64,000 bases of DNA. It comes from Coptis chinensis (Eukaryota; Streptophyta; Magnoliopsida; Ranunculales; Ranunculaceae). Within the stretch, counting starts at the first letter, position 1. The number at the start of each line of letters is the position of its first letter. Position numbers and translations under genes: made by a program. The notes under the pieces were generated by a model. The model did no database searches. It saw only the letters and a list, made by a program, of their open reading frames with translations, and was not told where the DNA came from. The stretch covers positions 67,631,501-67,695,500 of the forward strand of contig CM027381.1 of NCBI GenBank assembly GCA_015680905.1, in the 5' to 3' direction. Shown here one piece after another: positions 11,741-23,289 of this stretch.

Positions 11741-13507
11741 GAATAGAATAATTACATGACCGAAAATGACAGGACCAATATGTAAAGCTAATATAGCGAT
11801 AGTTTTTTATCTGTAAAATTGAATATCATGTAAGAAGCACCAAGACAGCACCACACTCATTTCGCGGACCTATCACAAAGACGAGCTCTTCCCGATCCAG
11901 GGGTAATGATGCAGCATCCGACTGCTCATGTGGTAGCCATATGACATGGACGTCAAACACCTACACTGGGCATCTCACCAATATATTTTATGCTAAGTGC
12001 TTTATTATTGTAGTACTTAAAATTTGAGCAAATAGCAAATAGCAAATAGACCAAAATTTAGTTCCTAGAAAAGAGTCTACTGAATTTTCTTGATTGTTCG
12101 GTGGGTGATTTAACGTATTCAGCGATCTGAAACAATGTACTCGCATGCTTACTTATCTATTCCCATCCACCACCCTTATCGGGATTTGAGAAACTACTTA
12201 GCCAGCCACCCCTCTATGGGTTTATAGACCTTACAACCAGGCTCTGCAAGACCTGCTACTGGAAAACAACTCCCTCCGCCCTTGTTCTGGTTCTATACCA
12301 AACAACACTCCTTGCTGTCGGACTTGCCTTTTAGTCATCGACTACTTCTGTATATTTGAAAGAATCTTATTCTTCAGGCTTGAGAACCATGAAGGGCTAC
12401 TTACTTAAAAATCGAAAAGTGGGGAGAATTGACACAAACCATAAACGAATAATGTTTAGTAGTGAACCTTACCTAGGAAGGTATGCAGCTGATGACGCAG
12501 AGGTGAGGAGAAGCACGCCTATACATGCAAATGTTATGCCCCAAGCTGCAACTCTTCGCCTCTTTTCCTAATCGGATTCATCTGCAGCATTTATTTCTTT
12601 AATACTGATATAGACCATTGGTAGAAATAAGTATGAATAACGTTGCAATTTACACGGATAACCAAGGTACAAGTTACCTCAATCCAAACTAATGAGGACG
12701 CCACTTTCCCCAGTAAGTGTCAATTTATACCATCTAGTACATCACTTGCATATAAGCTTTTATAGGAAAATGTAATTTCAAAAGAACATGGAAAGAAAAT
12801 AATTCGCTCTCTTTTGTCTCTTGCTAATGAAACCCACTGTAAAACTGGAAAGGTAGAAGTTTTGAAAAGAACCATTGTAAAACTGGAAAGGTAGAAGTTT
12901 TGAAAAGAAAGTCATCCACTACTTCTGTATATTTGAAAGAATCTTATTCTTTAGGCTTAAAAGCCTTATTCCCTCCCTTGAATATAAATGGACGTCTTTT
13001 CCTTTTTAGTGGTGACATCTTTTTCATTTGAAACAATTGATTCATATGCTTTTGTCTAGATACACATGCATTGATTTTGATAAATAAAGCAATGAAAATT
13101 CAATTTACCTGAATCAAATATATTAAATCCGTGACACTGAATCAGGAAAACGAATGTGATGAAAGAAAGAGAGAATCAGTTTAAAGAATTTCAATAACGT
13201 CAAACTTGTGTTGTGCCTCTCTTTTTTTGTTTAGGACTTGCTATAAGATGAGAAGGAGAGAAACAGAAAAACAGGAGATATAAAGAGAAAGAGAGTGCTA
13301 GGAGGGAGAGAGGAGTGTTCTAACGAAATAGATGGGAGAGAGAATAAGAGAAAGAAAGATCGAAAGAGAGATTTTTGGTTTTGAGGGACCGTGAATTTTA
13401 TTTTGGTGAAATTTCAATATTTAGATAAAGTCCGTTTAAGTACATCCGCTTAAGAGCGGGGCTGATATATATATATATATACGGGGCTACGTCGACATAC
13501 TATTCTA
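11741..13507. repeat. Intergenic with short direct and tandem repeats
   Basis: No gene was recognised. A roughly 52-bp direct repeat lies at 12332-12384 and 12910-12962 (core ACTACTTCTGTATATTTGAA). A 38-bp unit is tandemly duplicated at about 12838-12913 (core AAAACTGGAAAGGTAGAAGT). A purine-rich GA tract covers 13240-13375 and a TA microsatellite lies at 13465-13481, just outside the MULE. Confidence 0.6.
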
Positions 13508-13773
13508 ATATACTATCTTGACATACCTAGTCAACCATCAGATCAAACAGAATCTGACCCCAGATCTACCTCTAAAAAAGCCAAACAAATGAATTGAAAT
13601 TGAAAGGGGAGAAAATGTCATTTTGTTTTGCTAAAGAAAAAACTCATTTTTCTTGTTCGTAGCTTTTTCACCCAAAAAAAACTCCTTCTTCTTCTCAAGG
13701 AAATCTCGTTTTATTTTTTTCGACTCCCATCGTAAAGGTTGTTAGGCAGACTCCCATTGTAAGTATTTCTTGT
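13508..13773 (+). repeat. MULE left terminal inverted repeat
   Basis: This is the reverse complement of 18113-18380 with scattered mismatches and small length differences. The shared blocks include CAACCATCAGATCAAACAG, AATGAATTGAAATTGAAA and ATGTCATTTTGTTTTGCTAA. The match stops after GTAAGTATTTCTTGTT, and the captured KNOX sequence begins about 12 bp further in. Confidence 0.88.
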
Positions 13774-13784
13774 TAGGCAGACCA

Positions 13785-14126
13785 GTCAAAGAAGCCATGA
13801 TGTTTTTGTCCAGAATTGAGTGCCAATTCAAAGCCCTCACCGTTTCTTCTTCAAATTCTGGTCATTTTGAGGCTGTTGATTTGAACGAGAAATTCGAGGA
13901 AAATGTTGATGTAAGTGATCACTATATTGATCTATTTTAGCAGAAGACAGGGAACTGAAGCTTAAACTTTTTCGGAAGTACAGTGGGTATTTGGGAGGTC
14001 TTAAGCAGGAATTTATGAAGAAGAAAAAGAAAGGGAAACTCCCCAAGAAAGCTAGGCAAAAGTTTTTACGACTGGTGGAGTAGGCACCACAAATGGCCTT
14101 ACCCATCGGAATCGCAGAAGCTAGCT
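13785..14126 (+). pseudogene. Captured class I KNOX (STM/KNAT1-like) fragment
   Basis: A reading frame from 13785 gives FLSRIECQFKALTVSSSNS, then [10 protein letters not shown], as in the region ahead of the ELK domain of class I KNOX proteins. After a short interruption containing TATTTTAG (about 13930-13940, possibly the end of a deleted intron) it resumes as [20 protein letters not shown] (ELK domain), [19 protein letters not shown], and after a 1-base insertion near 14069 [19 protein letters not shown], the first part of the TALE homeodomain. Homeodomain helix 3 (NWFINQR) is absent. The fragment sits against the inner edge of the MULE left repeat, the usual position of captured host DNA. 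It would encode no working homeodomain. Confidence 0.88.
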
Positions 14127-15322
14127 CAAGGATTGGTAGCATGCCTTATTAGTGACTGGAAGGATTCTACATTTCTAGATAGCTCGACCATAGATGTCAT
14201 TTCTGAATGCGAAAAATCTTGTATATTTAGCGTATCACATTTGGTTGAAAACTTCCACAAACACTAGTTTATGTAAGTAATGTTACATGTGTTCAAGTTC
14301 AATGCTCGGTAAATGGCCTTATAGATGCAATCAAGTACATTCTAATGCTCTGCCTCCCTAAAATTTTCCTTTAAGTACCTATGTCACACTGCATTTGTTT
14401 GTGTAAGTTGTCACCAATGCATAATTTTTTATGAAGAAGAGTTAATTTATACGGGAACTATAAAAAGTCTTGTAACAATTATATGTTGTGTTATAAGAAA
14501 AAGATCAAAACCAGATTTCCATGAGAACTATAATGGGAGAATGGTTAATCTATTTTAATCTTTATATGATGTCCCAGTTGTGAAGAAAAATAATTGTATA
14601 GAAGTAGTCAATAAATTCAATACAAAGCAATTGAAGAGCTTTAGTTACTTTTTAGTGAACTTTTGGTGGTTGCCACTGTTGCAAGCGATGATGTGGTGCA
14701 AGTGTTTTTTCTTTGAATCCGTAGATGGGTATAGCGAGTTGAATACTAGGTGCAATGAGGCATTTTTGTGGTGGCATTTTTGCAACTGTAGACATGTTCT
14801 GGTATATTTTACAAAAACTAGCATGAGATGGGGATATTGTCGTGGCTTCACAAAATTAAGTCTTAAGACCTGACATGTTACACACCTGCATAAATACAGT
14901 ATCCCATGTTCTGTGTACAGTCGTAACCAAATGATGCTTGTGACAACAATTAAAAGAATACTTTAGAACAATAAACAGAAGCCCTTCAAATTAATAAATC
15001 AGTTCATAATGCTCAGGAATATCTCCACTGCAGTAACGCAGCGTCCACAGTCTGAAGTCTGAACACACTTTGTCTACCACATTGTCTCACATAACCAAAA
15101 ATAATTGAATGATTCAGCACTAAAAAAAAAACCAATAACAACACTTCTTATTGCTCGGCACCCCCTCCATGCAAAAAAATCAGTACACCCCTATCAAAGT
15201 TCAACACCGCAACTATCAAAATTCAATATCTTATCCCATTGCTAATTAGTCATTTGCTCACTAAAAGTAGCATGCAAGTAAAATACATGTTAAAAGTTGA
15301 CAACAAATATCCAATATTAAAT
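14127..15322. other. MULE interior, nothing recognised
   Basis: AT-rich interior between the KNOX fragment and the end of the transposase gene. The short ORF at 14580-14873 matches nothing I know. It may be part of the captured DNA or transposase 3' flank. Confidence 0.45.
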
Positions 15323-17634
15323 TTACAAAAAAATAGAACATGTTATTACGTTTTGAATCTTGTCCGGACAATTTCTTGAGTCATGTTTTGTAATCTTTTG
15401 GCACGTTTTACACAACCTTCCATTTTTTTTCTTCTTGGGCTATCTCCATACCAGACTTTATTCTCTTATTTCTCCTCTTTGTTTGAGAAATGTTGGGGTT
15501 CAAAATTAAAACCTGTGAAACAAAGGTTAAGGGGTTAAGCTTAAAATTAAATTTAATCGCGGTAAAAACAAGTGATAAGAAAATACCTCCACTACATCAA
15601 CTTTGTGCTTCTCGTTAGTTGAAGCCACCTCTTTAGTAATTCCTTTAGTAGCTCCTTCAATGAGAGTTTCCTTGCGCTTTGCAACTCCAATTGACAGTTC
15701 ACTCATTTTCTCTATGAAAAATGTGTAACTCTCAACATTAGTTGCTGCATCATATGCCAATTGAGTAGCAATCTTAATGCAATGGGAAACTCTTAAAGCC
15801 TCTTGGTTTCCATGACCATTCACTAATCCACAATCAAACACGACCCTGTAAGTGTTTGCCTTTTGTGTCCACCTCTTCAAAATAAAGTGAGATGGAATCT
15901 CTTCGACGTCATACCGCAGAAAAATCTTCAAAAGATGAGCGCAAGGTATACCCATAAACTTGAAATACTTACATTCACACTCAGCCTCCAGGGTTGTTCT
16001 ATCAAAACTCACTTTCTAAATATTGGTATTATGAGGCTTTCTTGATTTCAAGAAATAAGTTCCATTTCCGTTCCTGTCAACCATCTCTTCAATAATTTTG
16101 TAGTAGTTTCTTGCATTTTCTACCTGAAACTTAAATTTATTAAAAACATTTATTGTGTACATTTTGTCAGCATGCTTCAAAAGGAACTCGTTTCTACCCA
16201 CATTACGACATTTATGTTCAGTGTTGTAATCAAAGTCTCTTTCATGCTTGGCAATCAATCCTAAACTTCTTTCGTTACCATGAACAAATTGCATGAGAGT
16301 AGTCGTCAAACTAACAAAGTTATCATAATAAGAGTTCATTGATTCACTCCATCCAGTTGTGTTCATTCCAGCAAAGAAGGTGTCTAAGTGATAAACCCGA
16401 ACCCAATTTTTTCTTAACTCATACATTTCATTCAACCAACTATGCTCCACCAAATCGTATTTTACCATCAGTGCAGGCCACTTGCTTTCAAAATCATCTA
16501 TCCTATAGGATTTAAGAACGAAATTTAGCTCTGTCGCAAATGTGTTGTTTTTATGGTAGACATACCCCAACTTCTCTGAAAATTTATTTGAAACATGCCA
16601 AAAACAATGACGATGTCGTGTAGAGGGGAATACCTTAGCAATCGCTCCAATCATTGCCCCTGCCTTGATCGGTGAGAATCGGTTGGAGGCGACCACCCAT
16701 AGCTGCAAGCCATGTCTGAAATAACCACACAAATGTTTTCTCAGTCTCATCAAGCAATAATACACACCCAAATTGAATGGATTGCAAATGGTGGTTGACA
16801 CCAGTAAAAGGAGCAAAAGGCATTTCATAAATATTAGTCCGGTAAGTTGTATCGAAAGATACAACATCTCCAAAGTATTTGTACTGCACCTGAGACCGTC
16901 CTTCAATCCAAAAAAAATTCACTGCGGTACCACTTGGATCTAGTTGAACAATGTAGTAGAATTAAGGATTTTCTGCGCTCTTTTGCTTAAAGTAATCAAG
17001 TACAGCCGTCGCGTCATTTTATTTTGGTTTCTTTCTTGTAGCAGAATAGTTTTGACACATCTTTGAAGTAATTCCAATTGCATCCCCAGAGAAAATTGAT
17101 GCAACTTTTGTCACTGGTAAACCCTCATTATCAAAAATCTCTGTCAGGTTCTTTGCTGCTTCTGGCATAGATTTATTCGACCTCATTGAACCCCTCTTGT
17201 ATAGAGAAACCAAGCCATGACTATGGTTGTTTTCAACCAATGTAACTTTGTATATATTGTCGAGTTTTTTCTTTGCCAATCTCATTCTTGCTCTACAATC
17301 ACACCTGACAATCGAAGTGTTTCTTGATGTTCCTGACACTCCAATAGACACATCTTCTTTTTTGTTATGGATCCCCTCACGTGAACAGACCAAGAGATCA
17401 CTAGAAGGTACGTCCATATGTGATTGTCTCTTAACTACACTCCTAACACGTGTTTCAAATCCTTGTTGTCGACCATACTCTTTGTATGTAGTATTTCTTC
17501 GCTTCCTCGAAACTGTTAAACGACATCCCTACATACGGTGCTTCTAACAATTGTATGTCTTCGTTTGTGGCTTCAATTGGAAAAGAATCCACTAGTACTA
17601 AATCGGGAACATCGGAAGCTCCATTCAAAGTCAT
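15323..17634 (-). pseudogene. FAR1-type MULE transposase, broken
   Basis: The likely start is the ATG at 17634 (MTLNGASDVPDLV). The FAR1 DNA-binding region covers about 17100-17540 (GMSFNSFEEAKKYYIQR, then CDCRARMRLAKK and VENNHSHGL). The catalytic core at 16400-16920 shows FGDVVSFDTTYRTN, FAPFTGVNHH and RHCFWHVSNKF in two frames. A SWIM finger lies at about 15915-15985 (CECKYFKFMGIPCAH), and a terminal knuckle near 15363-15415 (CKTCQKITKHDSRNC) is in another frame again. Frameshifts near 17450, 17020, 16650 and 15450 and a stop near 16965 rule out a functional product. Its place between 267-bp inverted repeats identifies it as the element's own transposase rather than a domesticated FRS gene. 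Its divergence from the copy at 9-11.6 kb suggests a different family. Confidence 0.85.
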
Positions 17635-17791
17635 TTCTGGTACCAAAAAAAAAAAAAAATAGAGAAATGGAGGCGAGTACAACTTAGAAAAAACATACAA
17701 TCAGTTCATCAATGACACGAATTTTAGAGCCTGAAAACCTCATTGGATTGAATGGCTAACTACCCTACTGGACTCGATGAGTTCTAGAGAA

Positions 17792-17913
17792 GGCAGAATG
17801 ATGTAAAATGCTTAACATATATACCATGTGCAATTTCTTGCTACACAAATTCGGCAGAATGATGTAAAATGTTTAACATATATAGCATGTGCAATTTCTT
17901 GCTACACAAATTC
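17792..17913. repeat. 61-bp tandem duplication upstream of the transposase
   Basis: Two copies, 17792-17852 and 17853-17913, differ at only a few positions. Each contains GGCAGAATGATGTAAAATG, CATGTGCAATTTCTTGC and TACACAAATTC. They lie between the right TIR and the transposase start, in the presumed promoter or leader. Confidence 0.85.
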
Positions 17914-18112
17914 TCATCAGTACGTAATGTTCAGCTAGACAACTATTGGTCAAAATTTGTTAGAATAATTTAGTGCATTTGCTTAGATCCAAGATACAAC
18001 AGGGGTATTTCTCTGGTTTCCTTCATAATGGTCATTTGGATAGTTACAATGCATCACCTTTTACAGCAGGTAACGACTATACATATATATATTATGGTTG
18101 GATAACTAACGA

Positions 18113-18380
18113 AACAAGAAATACTTACGATGGGAGTCTGCCTAACAACCTTTACGATGGGAGTAAAAAAAAAACGAGATTTCCTTGAGAAGAAGAAGAA
18201 CGAGTTTTTTTTTTGGGTGAAAAAGCTACAAATAAGAAAAATGGGTTTTTTCTTTAGCAAAACAAAATGACATTTTCGTCCCTTTCAATTTCAATTCATT
18301 TGTTTGGTTTTTTTAGAGGTAGATCTGGGGTCAGATTCTGTTTGATCTGATGGTTGGCTATGTATGTCAAGATAGTATAT
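18113..18380 (-). repeat. MULE right terminal inverted repeat
   Basis: Inverted partner of 13508-13773. The outer end reads GATAGTATAT at 18371-18380. The inner end is at AACAAGAAATACTTAC (18113). Confidence 0.88.
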
Positions 18381-18755
18381 CCAGGATTTGATCTTAGAGT
18401 AAAGGGTTAGGAAGGCAGGGTGCGAGCCGCATTTCTTGTACTAGTCACCTGCCAATTCTATAAAATAATCTACAAAAATTGAATTACTTATTTACTTTTT
18501 TTTGTATCTAATATTTATTTATTTTGTTTTGTTTTGGGTGTAAGGGTAAATTCATAGTTATCACATAATTATAAAGGTGAGTCACACATTTTTTTAATAT
18601 TAAATCACTATTGCATCACTGTAGGTGGGTGTCAGGATTTTTAAAATAATTAATAAAAGATATATATCATAGAAGATTGGAGCTAATTAGTAGGATCAGC
18701 AACACAAGCACGCACATTGTGCACATTATACATAGAAGAAAACTATACCAGTTAG
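18381..18755. other. Intergenic, nothing recognised
   Basis: AT-rich spacer between the MULE and the plant-mobile-domain element. No ORF, repeat or RNA gene was recognised. Confidence 0.5.
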
Positions 18756-18954
18756 AGCATCTTTAGGAGAGCTACTAAAAAAATACCAAAATTTTGAACA
18801 AAAAAACACCAAACCAAAAAAACACCAAGCAATTTTAGGAGCAACATCAAATTTTCGCCATCAAACTACGCGGTTTTTCCAAAACCGCGCCACTAAAGCC
18901 CAACTGACAGGTCCAAGCCCACGCGGTTTTGAGAGAACCGCACGGTGTTCTGAA

Positions 18955-18978
18955 CACCACGTGCTACTTCTATATAAT
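18955..18978 (+). promoter_or_regulatory. Predicted promoter of the PMD element gene
   Basis: A G-box core (CCACGTGCTA) is followed within 15 bp by a TATA box (TCTATATAA). The same pair, CCACGTGCTA then TCTATATAAA, occurs upstream of the gene in copy 2 (about 27932-27962, minus strand). Conservation in both copies supports a real promoter; the start of transcription is inferred. Confidence 0.6.
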
Positions 18979-19089
18979 CAGGGCCAAAGCCGCGCGGTTC
19001 AATCACTTTCAACTCTTCTCTCAATTATAAACCCTCTCCTTAGTAAAAACAAAAAAAACAAAAACCTACCGAAACTCTTGAAATTTGAT

Positions 19090-21368
19090 ACGGATCCTTT
19101 TGAACCTTTCGAGGGTGATGATTGGCAGTACACAAACGACATTGGCAATGAAGGAGAAGAACCCGAGGAAGTAGAATACGATAGGGGAGAAGACAGTGGG
19201 GGAGAAGAACCCGAGGATATATGTCGCGTCGACTGATAGACATCCCTATGTACTAGAGTATCAAATGAACGACTTCGATTGGCAATTTGCACCCGGTGAA
19301 GCACTTGATATGGAAGTTGTATCTTCTACACGTGATACAAAACACGTGTCGAGTGCAGTGGCTAATACTCAGGTAATTAATTAGTTTTGATTAAATATTT
19401 TGAATATTATGCATTAATTAGTTGAGTTAGACCAATTAATTATTTATCTTATACTTATTTTTTTTTTTCATAATATCAGCATATTATTGACTACCGAGTT
19501 AGATCGACTTTACATGGTTTTAGAGAGTGGTGGAAGGTTATTAAGAGTTTGGATGAGTTTGTACATATTAGAGATAGTATTTTGTATACACCTTTGGGTC
19601 TTTTGGTTGATGTGGATTATGAAAAGGCTGATTGGGCAGTGGTCATAGCTTTAGTAGAAAGATGGTGGAGTAGAACTCATATATTTCATTTTCCTTGTGC
19701 GGAGTTAGGGTTCACACCACTAGACTTCACTATGATTTTTGGGTTGAGTATCGGTATAGGCCAACCAATACATTTTCATACAAATTATGAGAATATGGAT
19801 AGTATGCTTATGAGTTTTCCTCGCTTAGATGCGGATGCTTATGATTCTTCTGGTATTAAGCTATCTCATATTAAGACTGCATATATGGAACCCCTCTTGG
19901 ATCCTGATACACGAGTGGAGTTAGCTTTGACTGTTCTACCTGGTAGTGAGGGTGCTGATGTATATGTTAGGGCTTTTTTGATGTTTTTTATTGGGCATGT
20001 TCTGTTTCCCAATGGTTATTCTACAGTACGACTGGAATATTATGCTTATGTATCTGATTTGCATGTTATGAGAGATTATGACTTGAGTAACTCAGTATAT
20101 CCCACATTGATAGCGGTGTTAGATAAAGCTTCACAGATATTCGGAAGTAGAAGTCCTCAGATTGCAGGATTCACAGGACTTTTAGAGATTTGGTTTTATG
20201 AGTACTTTCGAACTCTTTGTCCTAACATAGACATGATTGTTGATACTTGCCCTAGATTTGGTAGTTGGTCAGGGCCTCACTTGACATGTAACAGGGGGTA
20301 GATTAGAAATAATGTCTGTATGGCTCGTGCTCAAATTGATATTAGATCATTGTCATCTATTGAGTGGAGACCTTGGCGTTTGACTACTGCCTTTGACGAT
20401 CCAGTTGTGCAACATGCTTGTGTGTTGTCACGTCATAGAGTTGTTTTTACCGCACGTGACTGTATGGTTTGGTACTGTGGCAACAGATGTTGGAGGCAGA
20501 TGACTGGACGTTATGGAGTTCCATGTGCTCCCATGCCAGATGTTAGTGATGCGAAGTTGTGGGGTAGAATTCAAGTTCATGAAGTTTATGCCAGTGATAG
20601 TCCTTGGTCAGATGCGTCTTCTTTTGTTGTTGAGCAGACTGCTGATCAGTATTATAGATGGTGGAACCGTGTCTCCATGGGTCCGTTGTTACCCCCTGTT
20701 GGTCGGGCTAGCAACTTCGAGTTTGTGGGCCTGGAAGGGATGAGACGTGAGCTGCGTTTTCTCATCCGCCACAGCCTGTTTACAACCCACAACCTCTGAA
20801 TGCATATCATCCAGCTCCTGTGTTTGCCAGTAATCCTCATATGTTTGCCGTGTGTGGACCTGATAGGGAGGCTACTTACATTTTCATTCCTGAGGTGCCT
20901 CGTGCTCGTTGCCATGAGTTAGAGCCGCAGATTGATCAGTATACCACGGTGAGTATAGTTATTTTATTTTTCTTATTCATTATATATATATAATATGTAC
21001 TCACAATGTATTTTCTTAGATTTTCAGGCTGAGATTCGGGAAATATATGAGAACCAGATTTGTATGTTTGATGGGATGAGGACTACCGTGTATCATTATA
21101 GCCAAGAAAGGGAGGAGGCATATTCTCAACATATCAATAATCCCAACGTGCGTATGACAAGACTCGAAAAGTGTATGAGGATATTCAGCAGGTGTACACG
21201 CAACAACATCAGGGATATGAGGAACTTCAGGCTGAGGTAGTTAACCTTCGTGCAGATAGAGAAGATCTTGATTCTCAGGTTAGGAACTTAGAGGAGCAGC
21301 TTAGGAATATCCAAATAGAGAGAGGAGAGGGATCGAGTGGTAAGGGGCGTAAGAAGAGAACTAAATAA
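19090..21368 (+). pseudogene. PMD (MAIN-like) protein gene, broken
   Basis: Exons appear to be 19090-19372, 19480-20948 and 21028-21368, with GT-AG borders. Exon 1 is acidic (GEEPEEVEYDRGEDSGGEEP). Exon 2 is the mobile domain: WWKVIKSLDEFVHIRDSILY, PCAELGFTPLDFTMIFGLSI, FLMFFIGHVLFPNG and IDIRSLSSIEWRPW. Exon 3 is a coiled coil ending in basic GRKKRTK. Damage: the start codon is ACG at 19090, where copy 2 has ATG (27831); a frameshift near 19217; TAG at 20299-20301; frameshifts near 20765 and 21170-21240. Host MAIN/MAIL1 proteins act in silencing and genome stability, but the role of element-borne versions is unknown. Confidence 0.78.
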
Positions 21369-21549
21369 ATTTTATATAATATGATAGGTTTTGGATCATT
21401 TTGGACTGCATAATCATAATCATAATCATAGGTTTTTAATTTCTTTAATTTTTTCGATTTTGAATCACAATTCTTAATTTCTTTAATTGCACAATTATTA
21501 ATTTCTTAACTTCTATGCACAATTCATAATTTCTCAATTTTGCACCAAA

Positions 21550-21705
21550 ATTTTCACACGGTGTTGGCAAAACCGCACCCATAGAAGCCCAAGCCCACGC
21601 GGTTTTGGAAAAACCGTGCAATAGAAACCCATTTAACAGCCCAAGCCCACGCGGTGTTGGAAAAACCGTGCGGTTTTGCCAAAACCGCGTGAGTGATTTG
21701 ATACA
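21550..21705. repeat. CGCGGTTTT palindrome array at the PMD element 3' end
   Basis: Repeated segments of the form CACGCGGTTTTGG...AAAACCGTGC occur at 21596-21618 and 21647-21689, with a further AAAACCGCACCC at about 21568. They mirror the copies near 18870-18960 at the other end and could be protein binding sites or hairpin-forming RNA. Confidence 0.6.
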
Positions 21706-21946
21706 GCACCAAACCTGGAACCAAATATTGGCCGATTTAGTGTTTGGTTTGGTGTTTTCATTTTCCGAAGTTGAAAAAATACCAAATTGTTGGTTTTGAT
21801 GCATCAACATGTGACTCAAACCCGAACCAAATATTGGTTGAAAAACACCAAATTTTTTGTGTTTTCATTGTGACTCTCCTGAAGTTGAAAAAATACCAAA
21901 TTGTTGGTGTTTGATGCTAGGTTGATATCACTCCTAAAGATGCTAT

Positions 21947-22504
21947 TACCACATGAAATTATAGATTACTACCAAAAACATCAATAAGGCCCACCGTTTT
22001 TCTGTTTAAGACGTTTACAATCAAATAATTATCATTATGCCATCAGCGAAAGTACAATTCTACTCTTAAAAAAAAAATCACAAAAGTGTGAAATGACGAA
22101 ATTGATCCCTGGGACATACACCAAAACACTATTTATCGTACCCCATATTTTCTAATTAATATATATAGTAAGATAACATCACAAAGTTACATAGTCACAA
22201 AGAAGTTATTTATCATAACCGCACCACACAGGTGATTTGTTTGTGTGGTTATTTGAGAGTTTTGTTTGTTATTTGTTAATTTTTTATGTTTGTTGTTTCT
22301 GTTTTGTACGAAAGGTTTAGAGTTTTTATTTTATTTTTATTTTTTTGGTTATTTCTTCCTTATGTAGGCTTTGGCGAAAAGGGTAGAATAGTAAAATTAG
22401 TGATTTTGGCTTACATGGACTATTTTGTAATGGATCTTGACCTAATTCAAAGGCTCATAACTTCGCTCCAATATATAATTTCGACCCACATGAGTAAAAC
22501 CCTA
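21947..22504. other. Intergenic, nothing recognised
   Basis: AT-rich sequence. The ORF at 22286-22552 has no recognisable domain. Confidence 0.45.
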
Positions 22505-22921
22505 AGGGGGTGTTTGGATCCTATTTATTTATTGTCAATAAACATTTATTAGTGAAAAAACATTTTTTGAGAAAACATTTTTGTAGAAAGTAGTTTTTCA
22601 CCCAAAAAACATTTATTAGTCCAAAAAACATATTTGATGATAAATAGCAAAAACTTGTTTTTCAAGTTAAAAAACAGTTTTTTCTTCTCACTTTCTCATT
22701 CAGCTCCAAAGGCATATGGATTGCCTATTAGTAAAAAATGCCGAGATATGCTAAGATATTTCGAGAAATATCACAAAATTTACTAGTTTGATCAAATAAC
22801 TTTTAAGAAAAAATCTCAACCAAACATGTTTATTTAAAAATTGTTTTTAGAATAAATATTTTTTCAGAAAAAATACTTTTGAGAAAAACTAATTTTTTGA
22901 AAAAATGAGATTCAAACACCC
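22505..22921. mobile_element. MITE-like element
   Basis: It starts GGGTGTTTGGATCC and ends ATTCAAACACCC, a 10-12-bp terminal inverted repeat around an AT-rich, non-coding 417-bp core with imperfect self-complementarity. No target duplication could be fixed, so the superfamily is open; the GGGTGTTTGG terminus is common among small plant DNA elements. Confidence 0.55.
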
Positions 22922-22922
22922 A

Positions 22923-23045
22923 CTAATTGTAATCTATAAAATATCTGTGAGAGCAAAACCCTAATAATCTAATTGTAATCTATAAAATCAGTGTGAGAGA
23001 AAAACCCTAATCATCATGTTAGTTAGTTTTGTTTCTAGGGTTAGG
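22923..23045. repeat. 46-bp tandem duplication with telomere-box motifs
   Basis: Two adjacent copies (from 22923 and 22969) carry CTAATTGTAATCTATAAAAT and AAAACCCTAAT. TAGGGTTAGGGTTAG follows at about 23036. AAACCCTAA is the plant telo-box. It may be a promoter relic of the gene fragment just downstream. Confidence 0.6.
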
Positions 23046-23289
23046 GTTAGCCTTCGTACCATTGTCATTTTCTTCAAGCTTTAATTTATTCAATAAAAAA
23101 AATCCATTTTTTACTTATCAATCCATCTCTATTTCAATGTCTTCGTTATTATTTCACGACTATCTTCTAATGATCCTGGGGTAAACTCTCTCAATAGAGA
23201 GAATTATATATATTTTTATAGTATTTTTGTGTTTGGGATCAAAAGAAATTTTATTCTAATAAAATTTTGAAATATCAATTTATTTGCAG

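Larger units (their letters stand above)
13508..18380 (-). mobile_element. MULE with ~267-bp TIRs, FAR1-type transposase and captured KNOX exon
   Basis: Two long inverted repeats bound this 4.9-kb unit, at 13508-13773 and 18113-18380. Read inward, both begin ATATACTATCTTGACATAC and continue through GATCAAACAGAATCTGACCC and further blocks with few mismatches. Inside lie a minus-strand FAR1-type transposase gene (15323-17634) and, directly inside the left repeat, a plus-strand piece of a KNOX gene. Long TIRs with a MURA/FAR1-like transposase define a Mutator-like element. No 9-bp target duplication is seen, so the ends may be rearranged or old. The transposase is broken, so the copy is non-autonomous now. 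Confidence 0.85.
18756..21946 (+). mobile_element. Plant mobile domain (PMD) element, copy 1
   Basis: The unit is bounded by the short inverted repeat AGCATCTTTAGGAG at 18756-18769 and its complement at 21931-21944. Near-terminal DNA on both sides repeats CACCAAA/TTTGGTG motifs and palindromes built on CGCGGTTTT and AAAACCGCG (for example GCGGTTTT...AAAACCGC at about 18871-18889, and several at 21550-21705). Between them is a gene for a PMD protein. The same terminus and gene recur in reverse orientation at 26418-28155, so this is a dispersed mobile unit. PMD genes are known from plant transposable elements and from MAIN/MAIL host genes. No clear target duplication was found. Confidence 0.75.

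Noticed and set aside
13499-13507. 9-bp target duplication of the 4.9-kb MULE
   Set aside because: The bases outside the left TIR do not match those after 18380, so no duplication is claimed.
18961-19089. PMD protein start upstream of 19090
   Set aside because: The frame is open there only from a GTG, it covers the TATA box, and copy 2 has its ATG at the position equivalent to 19090.
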